Shown here one piece after another: positions 53,738 through 61,997 of a stretch of 64,000 nucleotides of DNA. Within the stretch, counting starts at the first letter, position 1, and the number at the start of each line of letters is the position of its first letter. A model generated the notes under the pieces. That model saw only the letters and a program-made list of their open reading frames with translations. It did not search any database and was not told the origin of the DNA. The position numbers and the translations under genes are program-made. The DNA is from Acidimicrobiia bacterium. GTDB taxonomy: Bacteria; Actinomycetota; Acidimicrobiia; Acidimicrobiales; Bin134. Where the stretch lies: contig JAJDYE010000029.1 of NCBI GenBank assembly GCA_022822905.1, positions 1 through 64,000 of the forward strand. The letters run 5' to 3'.

Positions 53738-55201
53738 GTGGGATCTGCCCGGCCTAAACGAGGGACGGCTACTTCCAATTTCGGGGTAAGTCGGCGGGAA
53801 GGACACGATTCCTCCGCGTTCTACAACCGGTTTCCGGTACCGGAAATCAGCGAGGAGGATGAAGTCTCCCCTCCGGCTTGTGTCAATCAACTTTGGGTGG
53901 GCGATGCGCGCAAGATGGACCTGTCTGGCGAGATCGCCGACAACTCAGTTGCACTCGTGGTGACTTCTCCCCCCTACTTTGTGGGCAAGGAATACGAGGA
54001 AGCAGTCGGACAAGGCCACATCCCCGCCGACTACGTGGATTTTCTCGCCATGCTTGAAGAAGTGTTCGCCGAATGCATGCGCAAGCTGGAGCCGGGTGGG
54101 CGCCTCGCGGTGAACGTAGCCAACCTGGGCCGTCGTCCGTATCGGTCCCTATCGGCCGATGTGACCTCCATACTCCAAGACCGTCTCGGGCTGCTGCTGC
54201 GGGGCGAAGTGATCTGGAAGAAGGCTTCCAGTGCAGGGGGCAGTTGCGCCTGGGGCAGCTTCCAGCGGCCGGGAAACCCGGTATTGCGGGACATTACCGA
54301 ACGAGTGGTGATCGCCTCCAAAGGGCGCTTCGACCGGGCTCTGACCGCAGCCGAGCGGGCGGCTCAGGAGCTGCCCTCCGAGGGAACTGTCTTTGTGGAT
54401 GAGTTCATGGAAGCCACTACCGACATATGGGAAATCTCCCCAGAGTCAGCCACTCGTGTCGGCCATCCTGCCCCGTTCCCGGTGGAACTGCCCCAACGGC
54501 TGATCGACCTCTACACCTACCGGGGCGATTTGGTGCTCGATCCCTTCGTTGGGGCAGGGACAACAGCTGTTGCCGCAGTTCGCACCGGACGGCACTACGT
54601 GGGCTTCGACACCGACGCCGACTACATCGAGTTGGCCGAGCAGCGCATCGCCGACGAACGCGAACGACTCAAGAAGCGATCAGACAAGCTCCAGTGGCAG
54701 GTCACGGTCGCTCCTTCTGCCAGTAGAGCCGAACCTGAATGGAGCGACAACTTCCAAGTCCGGGCCGCGCAACAAGGCCGAAAGGCCCAGGAATTGGCGC
54801 ACGAAATTCTCCAACAGTGCGGATTCCGAGATATCCGAGAGAAGGTTCGTTTCCCCTGCGGGGTGGAGGTCAACTTCAGGGCCGTCGACCAATTGGGCCA
54901 AGAATGGCTGTTCGATGTATCCGGTGCCTTCAGCGTGACCCAGCGCCCTGGGCTGCGCCGCACCGACACACTGTGGAAGGCGCTGGGCAGAGCCTCTGTT
55001 CTCCACGCCGAGGGAAAGCATCCTCGATTGGTGCTGTTGACCACCGACCGACCGGCATCCAATAGTGCAGGACATCGGGCACTAGAAGCAGTCAAAGGGG
55101 ACGACCAGCCGGTCTTCGATGTCATCGAGATGCTTGCTGAGGCCGACTTGGAGCGCCTAGCCGAACTAGCCGAGGGCCGATTCCGAAGTTCTAGCCCCTA
55201 A
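53738..55201 (+). CDS. Orphan DNA methyltransferase (N4/N6, beta-type) with C-terminal extension
   Basis: 487 residues from GTG 53738. Motif IV TSPPYFVGKEYE (76-80 core) precedes motif I DPFVGAGTTAVAA (268-276) and the SAM/target block GRHYVGFDTDADYIELA, the order of beta-class enzymes. The last 150 residues (from about 340) form a separate domain: GRKAQELAHEILQQCGF, VRFPCGVEVNFRAVDQLG, EWLFDVSGAFSV. It is reminiscent of PD-(D/E)XK folds, but no clear ExK is visible. No separate restriction gene is nearby. The stop overlaps the convergent permease stop. Confidence 0.85.
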   Translation: MGSARPKRGTATSNFGVSRREGHDSSAFYNRFPVPEISEEDEVSPPACVNQLWVGDARKMDLSGEIADNSVALVVTSPPYFVGKEYEEAVGQGHIPADYVDFLAMLEEVFAECMRKLEPGGRLAVNVANLGRRPYRSLSADVTSILQDRLGLLLRGEVIWKKASSAGGSCAWGSFQRPGNPVLRDITERVVIASKGRFDRALTAAERAAQELPSEGTVFVDEFMEATTDIWEISPESATRVGHPAPFPVELPQRLIDLYTYRGDLVLDPFVGAGTTAVAAVRTGRHYVGFDTDADYIELAEQRIADERERLKKRSDKLQWQVTVAPSASRAEPEWSDNFQVRAAQQGRKAQELAHEILQQCGFRDIREKVRFPCGVEVNFRAVDQLGQEWLFDVSGAFSVTQRPGLRRTDTLWKALGRASVLHAEGKHPRLVLLTTDRPASNSAGHRALEAVKGDDQPVFDVIEMLAEADLERLAELAEGRFRSSSP

Positions 55202-56154
55202 AGCGAGATGACTTGGCCGCCTTGTTGGGTGGCTTGCCAGCGGAGGGCTTTGCGCTCGGCGAAGCCGATGCCGCCGTTCATTATCAACGCGATCAGGGCC
55301 AGGATGAACACGATGGCGAAGGTGTCGCCGTAGGAGAGCTGGTTGGCCGCGGTGATGAGACGCTGGCCGAGGCCCCGGCGGGCAGAGAAGATCTCGCCGA
55401 ACACCACCGCCAGCACGGAGATCACCGCCGACAGCCGCAGCGCGCCAAACACCGCCGGGGTGATGCCGGGCAGCGTGACCTTGGTGAAGAGCTGGCGCTG
55501 GGACGCGCCCATGGTGCGGGCCACCAGGTCCAGATCGGGATCCACCAGAGCCACCGCGGCTTGGGTGGGCACCTGCACGATGAAGAACACGATGATCACG
55601 GCCAAGACCACCTTGGAGGTCTCGCCCACGCCGTACACGATCAAGATCAGCGGCAAGAAGGCGATCTTGGGCATGGCGTTGACGATGACGATAAACGGCC
55701 CCATCGTCTTGGCCGCTCTCCGGAAGCGCCCGAGGACGATACCGACGAGGAGACCAAGAATTGAGCCGATAACGAAGCCGAACAACGCCTCTTTCACCGT
55801 GACCCAGAGGTCCTGCCAGAAGAGCTTCTCGTGGTAGATCTGGGTGAAATAGTCCCAGGTTTCTCCAGGGCTGGCCCGGAACGTCTCGGGCACATCAGGG
55901 AACGGCTGGATACCGGCAATCGAGAGCCAATCCCAGCCGTTCCATACGACTTCGTAATGCCACAGCGCCCAGATCACGAACAGGATCACGATCCGAAATA
56001 TCTGCACCGGAATGTCCAGGCGGCGCAGCCGGTATCTCCAAATCGACTCTTCGGGAATCAGGGCCTCGACTTCTTCTTGGCTGAGCGCGTCGGCCAACCT
56101 GATTTGGTCGGCCATGTCGGCTTCCCGAGGCTCGTCGACGTCAGACGATCTCAC
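55198..56154 (-). CDS. NitT/TauT-type ABC permease
   Basis: 318 residues from GTG 56154, which has GGGAGGAG upstream; ATG 56115 is an alternative. Six helices with the EAA loop VARTMGASQRQLFTKVTLPG and ITPAVFGALRLSAVISVLAVV. A long cytosolic N-terminus precedes the first helix. Imports the ligand delivered by the 56997 protein. Only one permease gene, so a homodimer is expected. Confidence 0.9.
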   Translation of the reverse strand: MRSSDVDEPREADMADQIRLADALSQEEVEALIPEESIWRYRLRRLDIPVQIFRIVILFVIWALWHYEVVWNGWDWLSIAGIQPFPDVPETFRASPGETWDYFTQIYHEKLFWQDLWVTVKEALFGFVIGSILGLLVGIVLGRFRRAAKTMGPFIVIVNAMPKIAFLPLILIVYGVGETSKVVLAVIIVFFIVQVPTQAAVALVDPDLDLVARTMGASQRQLFTKVTLPGITPAVFGALRLSAVISVLAVVFGEIFSARRGLGQRLITAANQLSYGDTFAIVFILALIALIMNGGIGFAERKALRWQATQQGGQVISL

Positions 56155-56917
56155 CGCGCAACTCCTCCCAAATCCTGTGCTCGGTCTCCCGGAAGACCGG
56201 GTCGAACCGGAGTTCGTCGATCACCCGGGGCCGGGCGAGGTCGACGATGGTGTCCGACTTGATGCGGCCGGGACGGGCGGTCATCACCACCACCCGGTCG
56301 GCCAGCAGCACGGCCTCTTCGAGGTCGTGGGTCACGAAGATGACCGTCTTGTGGGTCTCGTACCAGAGGTCCAGGAACTCGGCTTGGACGGTGAGGCGGG
56401 TCTGGGCGTCGAGGGCGCCGAAAGGCTCGTCCATGAGCCACAGGTCGGGGTCGATGGCCAGCGTGCGGGCGATGGCCACCCGCTGGCGCATGCCCTGGCT
56501 GAGCTGTGATGGGAACGAGTCGGCGAAACCCTCCAGGCGCAGCTTGGCCAGCAGTTCCATGGCCCGCTCGCGCCGCTCTCCCCGGGGCACGCCCCGGAAC
56601 TCAAGGCCGAGCTCGACGTTGCGGCGAGCGGTGCGCCATGGGCTCAGCCCCGAACGGGCCAGCATGTAGCCGATGTCGTCGCTGGGACCGTCGATCTCCT
56701 CGCCGTGGCGCATCACAGATCCCCGGGTGGCGCCGATGATCCCGGCCAGCATGTTCAAGATGGTGGTCTTGCCGCAGCCGCTCGGCCCCACCACGGCCAC
56801 GAACTGGCCGGGCGGGATGGAGAGGTCGATGTCTTGGACGGCGAGCACCGGCTCGTCTTTGGGGTGATCGCCCCCGAAGATGAGGGTCACATCCCTTAAC
56901 TCGACCGCTGGATTCAC
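56141..56917 (-). CDS. NitT/TauT-type ABC ATPase
   Basis: 258 residues. Walker A VGPSGCGKTTILNML, signature QLSQGMRQRVAIARTL, Walker B LWLMDEPFGALDAQTR, His switch FVTHDLEEAV. The Q-loop reads GYMLARSGLSPWRT, with Ala where Gln is usual; I recall an ARD-type Q-loop in some NitT/TauT ATPases, so this may be a subfamily feature. Overlaps the permease start by 14 bp. Confidence 0.9.
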   Translation of the reverse strand: MNPAVELRDVTLIFGGDHPKDEPVLAVQDIDLSIPPGQFVAVVGPSGCGKTTILNMLAGIIGATRGSVMRHGEEIDGPSDDIGYMLARSGLSPWRTARRNVELGLEFRGVPRGERRERAMELLAKLRLEGFADSFPSQLSQGMRQRVAIARTLAIDPDLWLMDEPFGALDAQTRLTVQAEFLDLWYETHKTVIFVTHDLEEAVLLADRVVVMTARPGRIKSDTIVDLARPRVIDELRFDPVFRETEHRIWEELRGEIV

Positions 56918-56996
56918 AACGCCACCATCAAGACACCTTAGTCAGCCCCTCCGGTCGGGCGGCCCAAGCAGGCCGCCCGACCAGAAGAGGGGTTGG

Positions 56997-59111
56997 CTAT
57001 GGAGAAACCGTGAATTCGTCGAGTGCCTGGGCCTCTTCGAGGATGCCGCGGCCCACCGCGTAGTCCACATTGTTCTGGAGGCGGGCGGGCTGGAGCGCAC
57101 CGTTGAGCGACAAGCTTCCGATGTTGGAATCGAGGACTGTTTCTGCCACTGCGCCCTCCAAGCTGAGGAAGTCGCGCATGTACTCCAGCACCGCGTCGCG
57201 GTTGGCTGGATTGCGCATGAAGTCCATGGCTTGGCGACTGGCCTGGGCGAAGATGGCCACCGTGTTGGGATTCTCCTCGACGAATTCCCGAGAGGCGGTA
57301 TTGACCAACGACGGCCAGTCCAGTTCGGCCGGACCTTCTCCGGCTCTCAGGGCAAACGGGGCGTAGCCGATATCGTCAACGATGGCCTGGCTCAGGCCGG
57401 GTTCGAAGGTGATAGCCCAGTCCACCTCGCCCGATATGAGAGCCGCCAGCGTGGTAGCCGACAAGCCAGTGGCGATGTAGGTCGCGCCGTCGGGATCAAG
57501 TCCGGCAGAGTCAATGAGCTGGCGGGCAATCTGCTCGGCCGCCGCGCCGCGGGCCACCACACCTACGTTGGTGCCCTCAAGCTCTTGCATGGCGCACTGC
57601 CAGTCGCCCTGCTCGCAATCGATCGGCCCGAAGTTGTTCGACACCACAATGTCGAAGAAGTGCTTGTCCACCAACTGCTGGAACATCACCACGTCGAATC
57701 CGGCGTTGCGGATGCCCAGCATGTTGTCGGGCGTGTTTTGGACGAAGTGGACTTCGCCGGCAATCAACGCCGCGGCGTTGGCCGGACCGGAGTGGCACTG
57801 GACAAACTCGCCGTCGATGCCGCGGTCAGCAAAGAAGCCCTCCTCTTCGGCAATGTGAGGGATCATTCCATTGAACGAGGGCGCCTGGCAGATGTTGACG
57901 GTTGTCGTCTCTGGCACTAACGCTGGCGGCAGGATGACATCGATGTCCGGGCCCACCGCGAATTCGCCGAATTCTTGGGCCTCGGCGAGGATGCCCCGGC
58001 CAACGGCGTAGTTGACGTTGTTGGTGATCCGGACCGGGTCGAGCTCAGCGGTAACCGTCATCGAACCGATGTTGTTGTCGAATATGTACGCAGCCATTTC
58101 AGGGTCAAGGCCCAGGTGGGCGTCCAACTCCTCCAAGACCGCGTCGCGGTTGGCCGGGTCGCGCAACCACTCCATGGCTTCGAGGATCGCCGCTCGATAA
58201 TGCAAAACGGTGTTGGGATTGGCATCCCAGTAAGAGCGAGCGGTGAGCATGATCGCCGATGGCCAGTCCAACTCGGTCGGCCCGTCGCCCGCCCGGAGCC
58301 GGAACGGGGCGTATCCGATGTCATCGAGTTCGGCCGTGCTCAAACCGGGCTCAAAGGTGATGGCCCAATCCACCTCGTCGGCCTCTAGGGCAGCCAGCGT
58401 GGTACCGGCCAGGCCAGTGGCGATGTAGGTGGAATCGTCGGGGTCGAACCCTGCGGAGTCCAAGAGCTGCCGGGCGATCTGCTCGGCAGCGACCCCCCGA
58501 GCTACAACGCCAACTCGGGTGCCGTTGAGCGCGGCCATGGCGCACTCCCAATCGCCCTGCGGGCAGTCGATTTCGCCGAAGTTGTTGCTGACCACAATGT
58601 CGAAGAAGTGGTTGTCGACGACCTGGGCGAACATCACCACGTCGAAGTCGGCGTTGCGGATTCCCAGCATGTTGTCGGGGGTGTTCAACGCGATGTCAAC
58701 CTGGCCAGAGACCAATGCGGCGGCCTGGGCGGCGCCGGAGTGGCAGGCTACGAAGTCCATCTGGAATCCCCGGTTCTCAGCGAAGCCTCGATTGGCCATC
58801 ACCTTGGCATAGATCTGGGTGAATGACGGCGCGTCGCACACCGTGACCACTGTGTCTTCGGGGGGCCCGATCTCCTCTATAACAACGGCGTCGTCGGCCA
58901 TGCCGTCGCCGGAATCGTCGCCAGCCATGTCACCGGAGTCATCGGCCATGTCGTCGCCGGAATCGTCGGCGGTCCCGTCATCGCCGGAATCATCCGAAGA
59001 CGCGGCCGGGCCCGCTCCAGGGTCGTCATCGTCATTGCCACAAGCGGTGGCAACCAACGAAAACGCCAAGAGGATGGCAAAGAGCGAATACAGCCAAGAA
59101 CGCGTTTTCAT
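56997..59111 (-). CDS. Lipoprotein with two tandem NitT/TauT substrate-binding domains
   Basis: 704 residues from ATG 59111. Lipobox FSLVATAC, then an Asp/Ser/Gly repeat linker (about residues 22-75), then two complete SBP domains of about 300 residues: domain 1 near 80-385 and domain 2 near 395-704. Both share four Cys (VCDAPSF/ICQAPSF, ACHSGAA/QCHSGPA, DCPQGDWEC/DCEQGDWQC), NTPDNMLGIRNA, VGVVARG, AEQIARQL, YIATGL, EVDWAITFEPGLS and NNVxYAVGRGIL. The gene arose by fusion or duplication; most members have one domain. It feeds the permease and ATPase downstream. The ligand is unknown. Confidence 0.9.
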   Translation of the reverse strand: MKTRSWLYSLFAILLAFSLVATACGNDDDDPGAGPAASSDDSGDDGTADDSGDDMADDSGDMAGDDSGDGMADDAVVIEEIGPPEDTVVTVCDAPSFTQIYAKVMANRGFAENRGFQMDFVACHSGAAQAAALVSGQVDIALNTPDNMLGIRNADFDVVMFAQVVDNHFFDIVVSNNFGEIDCPQGDWECAMAALNGTRVGVVARGVAAEQIARQLLDSAGFDPDDSTYIATGLAGTTLAALEADEVDWAITFEPGLSTAELDDIGYAPFRLRAGDGPTELDWPSAIMLTARSYWDANPNTVLHYRAAILEAMEWLRDPANRDAVLEELDAHLGLDPEMAAYIFDNNIGSMTVTAELDPVRITNNVNYAVGRGILAEAQEFGEFAVGPDIDVILPPALVPETTTVNICQAPSFNGMIPHIAEEEGFFADRGIDGEFVQCHSGPANAAALIAGEVHFVQNTPDNMLGIRNAGFDVVMFQQLVDKHFFDIVVSNNFGPIDCEQGDWQCAMQELEGTNVGVVARGAAAEQIARQLIDSAGLDPDGATYIATGLSATTLAALISGEVDWAITFEPGLSQAIVDDIGYAPFALRAGEGPAELDWPSLVNTASREFVEENPNTVAIFAQASRQAMDFMRNPANRDAVLEYMRDFLSLEGAVAETVLDSNIGSLSLNGALQPARLQNNVDYAVGRGILEEAQALDEFTVSP

Positions 59112-59220
59112 GGAGTCCCCCTCGGGCAGGCGCGTTTGCGCAACGTTCAGGCCGATAGTCCACCACCAAATTATCGGAAGCGCAAGATATGCGGCCCGGA
59201 GCGCCACTACGCTGCCCTCG

Positions 59221-60729
59221 ATGCCCGAAAGCAGGCCGCCCAACATCTTGTTGTTGGTGTCCGATCAAGAGCGCCAGCGGGATTGGCTGCCGCCCGAAGT
59301 GCCGCTTCCCGCCCGCCAGCGCTTGTTGGACCGGTCGCTGGAGTTCCGCCGTCACTACACCCACACCTCGCCGTGCTCGCCGTCGCGGGCCACGTTGTTC
59401 ACCGGGCTCCACATGGACGAGCACGGGGTGACCGAGAACTCCAGCTATCCCAACAACACCCAGCTCTCCACCGACATCCCCACCCTGGGCACTCGGCTGC
59501 GAGAGGCCGGATACCGCACCGCCTACAAGGGCAAATGGCACCTAGAAGCCGCCGCCGAGCCCGACATGGAGGCCTACGGCTTCTCCGACTGGACCGGCAA
59601 CGACATGGCCTTTTGGGGGCTGCCGGGGAGCGGCACCGAGTTTGACGAGCCCATCGCCGCCGACTCGGCCGCCTGGCTGCGCGACCAGCGGGGCGCAACC
59701 CAGCCGTGGTTCTTGACGGTGGGCTTGGTGAATCCTCACGACATCATGTGGTTCCCCCTCGACCAGCCCTGGTTCTGGGAGCAGGCGCCCGACTACGTGG
59801 CCCAAAGCCGGGAGAAGCTGGACCGGCGCAAGTGGGGCCGGGCCACCAACCTGCCTGCCTTCGCCCACGAGATCGAGCGGTGGTGTACCGAGCTGCCCGA
59901 GAACTTCGACGACGACCTGCACTCCAAGCCCGAGGTGCACCGGCGGTGGCTCCTGGAGATGGAGCGCAACAGCACCCCGGGGCCGATGGACCCCGGCGAC
60001 CACGACCTGTGGCTGCGCCAGCTCGACTACTACGTGAAGCTGCACCAGTTGAGCGACCAGTGCCTGGCGGTGATCCTGGCCGCGCTCGACGACATCGACC
60101 AGTGGGACAACACCGTGGTGGTGTTCACCTCCGACCACGGCGATCAGTGCGGCTCTCATGGGCTGCGGTCCAAGGGGCCGTGGAACTACGAGGAGACCAT
60201 GCGGATCCCGCTTTACTTGTCGGCGCCGGGGCTGACGGCGGCGGGGACGGCCACCGAGTCGCTCACGTGCCACACCGACCTGGCCGCCACCATCCTAGAA
60301 CTGGCCGGGGTGGACGCCTCTGGACTGCCCGGAGAGAGCCTGAGCCCGCTGTTCGACGACCAGTCGGCGCAGATCCGCGACCACATCCTGTTCGCGCAGC
60401 GGTGGCCGTGGTATCTGGGGGTGGAGAAGGTGCGCTACGCCTCATCCGGGGTGTTCGACGGCCGCCACAAGTACTGCCGCTACTACGGCATCGGCGGCGG
60501 GGTCAGCAATCTCGGCGTGTCACTGGGCGACTCCATGCTGTTCGGCCCCGATGCCGACTTCGACGATCACGACCACGAGTGGTACGACCACGATGACGAT
60601 CCCCACGAATTGGTGAACCTGGCCAACGACCGCAGCCGACGCGGCGAGCTGCGAGAGCGGTTTGAAGTGTTGAAGGAACTGGAAGCGGCGGAGTACGGGG
60701 TTCAACAATCCCACAGCGAACCGGGCTGA
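59221..60729 (+). CDS. Sulfatase (formylglycine-dependent, type I)
   Basis: 502 residues from ATG 59221. NILLLVSDQERQRDW is a metal-binding start; HTSPCSPSRATLFTGLH carries Cys52 in the CxPSR motif that FGE converts to formylglycine. KGKWHLE and VFTSDHGDQCGSHGL (Asp/His metal ligands) follow. No signal peptide is seen, so it is probably cytosolic. Substrate unknown. Divergent from the SBP gene with a 109 bp gap, suggesting joint use of an imported sulfate ester or sulfonate, which is inference. No FGE gene is in the window. Confidence 0.9.
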   Translation: MPESRPPNILLLVSDQERQRDWLPPEVPLPARQRLLDRSLEFRRHYTHTSPCSPSRATLFTGLHMDEHGVTENSSYPNNTQLSTDIPTLGTRLREAGYRTAYKGKWHLEAAAEPDMEAYGFSDWTGNDMAFWGLPGSGTEFDEPIAADSAAWLRDQRGATQPWFLTVGLVNPHDIMWFPLDQPWFWEQAPDYVAQSREKLDRRKWGRATNLPAFAHEIERWCTELPENFDDDLHSKPEVHRRWLLEMERNSTPGPMDPGDHDLWLRQLDYYVKLHQLSDQCLAVILAALDDIDQWDNTVVVFTSDHGDQCGSHGLRSKGPWNYEETMRIPLYLSAPGLTAAGTATESLTCHTDLAATILELAGVDASGLPGESLSPLFDDQSAQIRDHILFAQRWPWYLGVEKVRYASSGVFDGRHKYCRYYGIGGGVSNLGVSLGDSMLFGPDADFDDHDHEWYDHDDDPHELVNLANDRSRRGELRERFEVLKELEAAEYGVQQSHSEPG

Positions 60730-60767
60730 AGCGCGGTGCCGGACACAGCGACGGGATTCGCTTCCCA

Positions 60768-60827
60768 ATGCCCTGCCTCGCCTTGCCCTGCCGCGGCCTG
60801 CCCCGCCATGCCATGCCTAGCCTGGCC
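60768..60827. repeat. Pentanucleotide NNGCC repeat, 12 units
   Basis: ATGCC, CTGCC, TCGCC, TTGCC, CTGCC, GCGGC and so on, a degenerate 5-bp array downstream of the sulfatase stop. The encoded frame is not a gene. Confidence 0.75.
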
Positions 60828-60852
60828 CCGGCGACCCTGTGGCGCGGTTCCG

Positions 60853-60870
60853 CCCGCCCGTCAGGGCGGG
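60853..60870. terminator. Possible GC hairpin between convergent genes
   Basis: CCCGCCC, loop GTCA, GGGCGGG. It contains the stop codon of the 60861-61469 gene and follows the sulfatase. No T tract is present, so termination is uncertain. Confidence 0.35.
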
Positions 60871-61469
60871 AACTCCTCGATGCTGTCTGTGCGGAACCTC
60901 CCGTAGCTGCCCGACTTCTCCGGGCGCCAGTCGCCCAAACCCACCCGGTCGCCGGCGATCTCTAACCACTCGGCCAACTCCTGTTTGCCCACCAGCTCCG
61001 GGTTCACCCCCACCGTGAACTCCAGCGACCACGGCGCATCGAACTTGGCCCTGGTCCGCAGGATGCGGGCCCGCTGCACCACCACCGCCGCCGTGAACTG
61101 CGCGGAGGTTCCCAACTCCCCCAACGACTCCCCATACCGCTCGGTGTCGTAGCCGAACCGCACCCCGTCCTCCACCCGCAGGCCCTCGCGCACCAAAGGC
61201 CCCTGCCGCACCCGCCGCGCCCCCGACTCAACACACGCCCGCACCGCCGCCGCCGGCACCGCCGGCCGCTGGTCATCGTCCAACCACAACGACACCAAAC
61301 ACTCCAACTCCCGCAAACGCAACTCATCAGCCGCCGTACGAGACCCCGCCCGCTTCCGGGCAATCCCCGCCCGCTCCACATTCCACGCACTGCCGGCGTC
61401 CAACCCCGCCGCCCCATTGTGCATCACCAAACCAGAAACACCCTCCAAAACAACCCGAAACCGCACCAC
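60861..61469 (-). CDS. Phage-type conserved hypothetical protein
   Basis: 202 residues from GTG 61469. Begins RFRVVLEGVSGLVMHNGAAG and contains VSLWLDDDQRPAVPAAAVRA, VVVQRARILRTRAKFDAPWS, LEFTVGVNP, ELAEWLEIAGDRVGLGDWRP and GSYGRF near the end. I recognise this layout (MHN start, xxGxPxIPxxxV, VGxGDWRPxxGRF end) from proteins of phages and prophages of unknown function. It is last in a minus-strand run with the membrane and secreted proteins (18 bp gap). Possibly prophage-derived. Confidence 0.7.
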   Translation of the reverse strand: MVRFRVVLEGVSGLVMHNGAAGLDAGSAWNVERAGIARKRAGSRTAADELRLRELECLVSLWLDDDQRPAVPAAAVRACVESGARRVRQGPLVREGLRVEDGVRFGYDTERYGESLGELGTSAQFTAAVVVQRARILRTRAKFDAPWSLEFTVGVNPELVGKQELAEWLEIAGDRVGLGDWRPEKSGSYGRFRTDSIEEFPP

Positions 61470-61487
61470 TCAAACCCCCGACGGCCC

Positions 61488-61997
61488 TCACCCGGCCCGC
61501 CGAACCCGCCGCCAGAACCCGCCAAACCGCCGGCCATCGGCCCCGTCCGAATCCCCCCTCATCACCCTCAACTGCTCCTCCCAAGCCAAATCCCGATCCC
61601 GATCCCGCAACACCTGCTCCCAACCACCAACCCGAAACGCCATCACAGTCTCCACCACCCAGACGGCTAGGGTCGCAACGAGGGCGAAGACGGCTATACC
61701 AACGATCAACAGAAACCATCTCAACGCCAAGTACCCGTCCGCCATGGCTCCGAACGCTGTACTTCCTCCCACCCCGCCCAAGACCCCGCCAACCATGCAT
61801 GAAATAAATCTGCGCCTGACGCTGGGCCGACGGCCCTCGCGCAGGCTGATGAGCCAGCGCCTCACCGGCCCAACGCTGTCCCGCCCCGCAACCGACTGCG
61901 AGTAGTAATGCTTGCGCGCGATGACAAAAATCTCCCACCAGCCGAGTGCTGCGGCGTATTCCGCCCTAGTCGGGTAGTCCTGCTCATTAGTCTTCAT
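61488..61997 (-). CDS. Two-helix membrane protein, hypothetical
   Basis: 169 residues; ATG 61997 overlaps the stop of the secreted-protein gene (ATGA). Cytosolic N-terminus (YPTRAEYAAALGWWEIFV), helix about MVGGVLGGVGGSTAFGAM, helix WFLLIVGIAVFALVATLAVW and a basic C-terminus. The tight coupling suggests a partner of the secreted protein. No family recognised. Confidence 0.7.
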   Translation of the reverse strand: MKTNEQDYPTRAEYAAALGWWEIFVIARKHYYSQSVAGRDSVGPVRRWLISLREGRRPSVRRRFISCMVGGVLGGVGGSTAFGAMADGYLALRWFLLIVGIAVFALVATLAVWVVETVMAFRVGGWEQVLRDRDRDLAWEEQLRVMRGDSDGADGRRFGGFWRRVRRAG

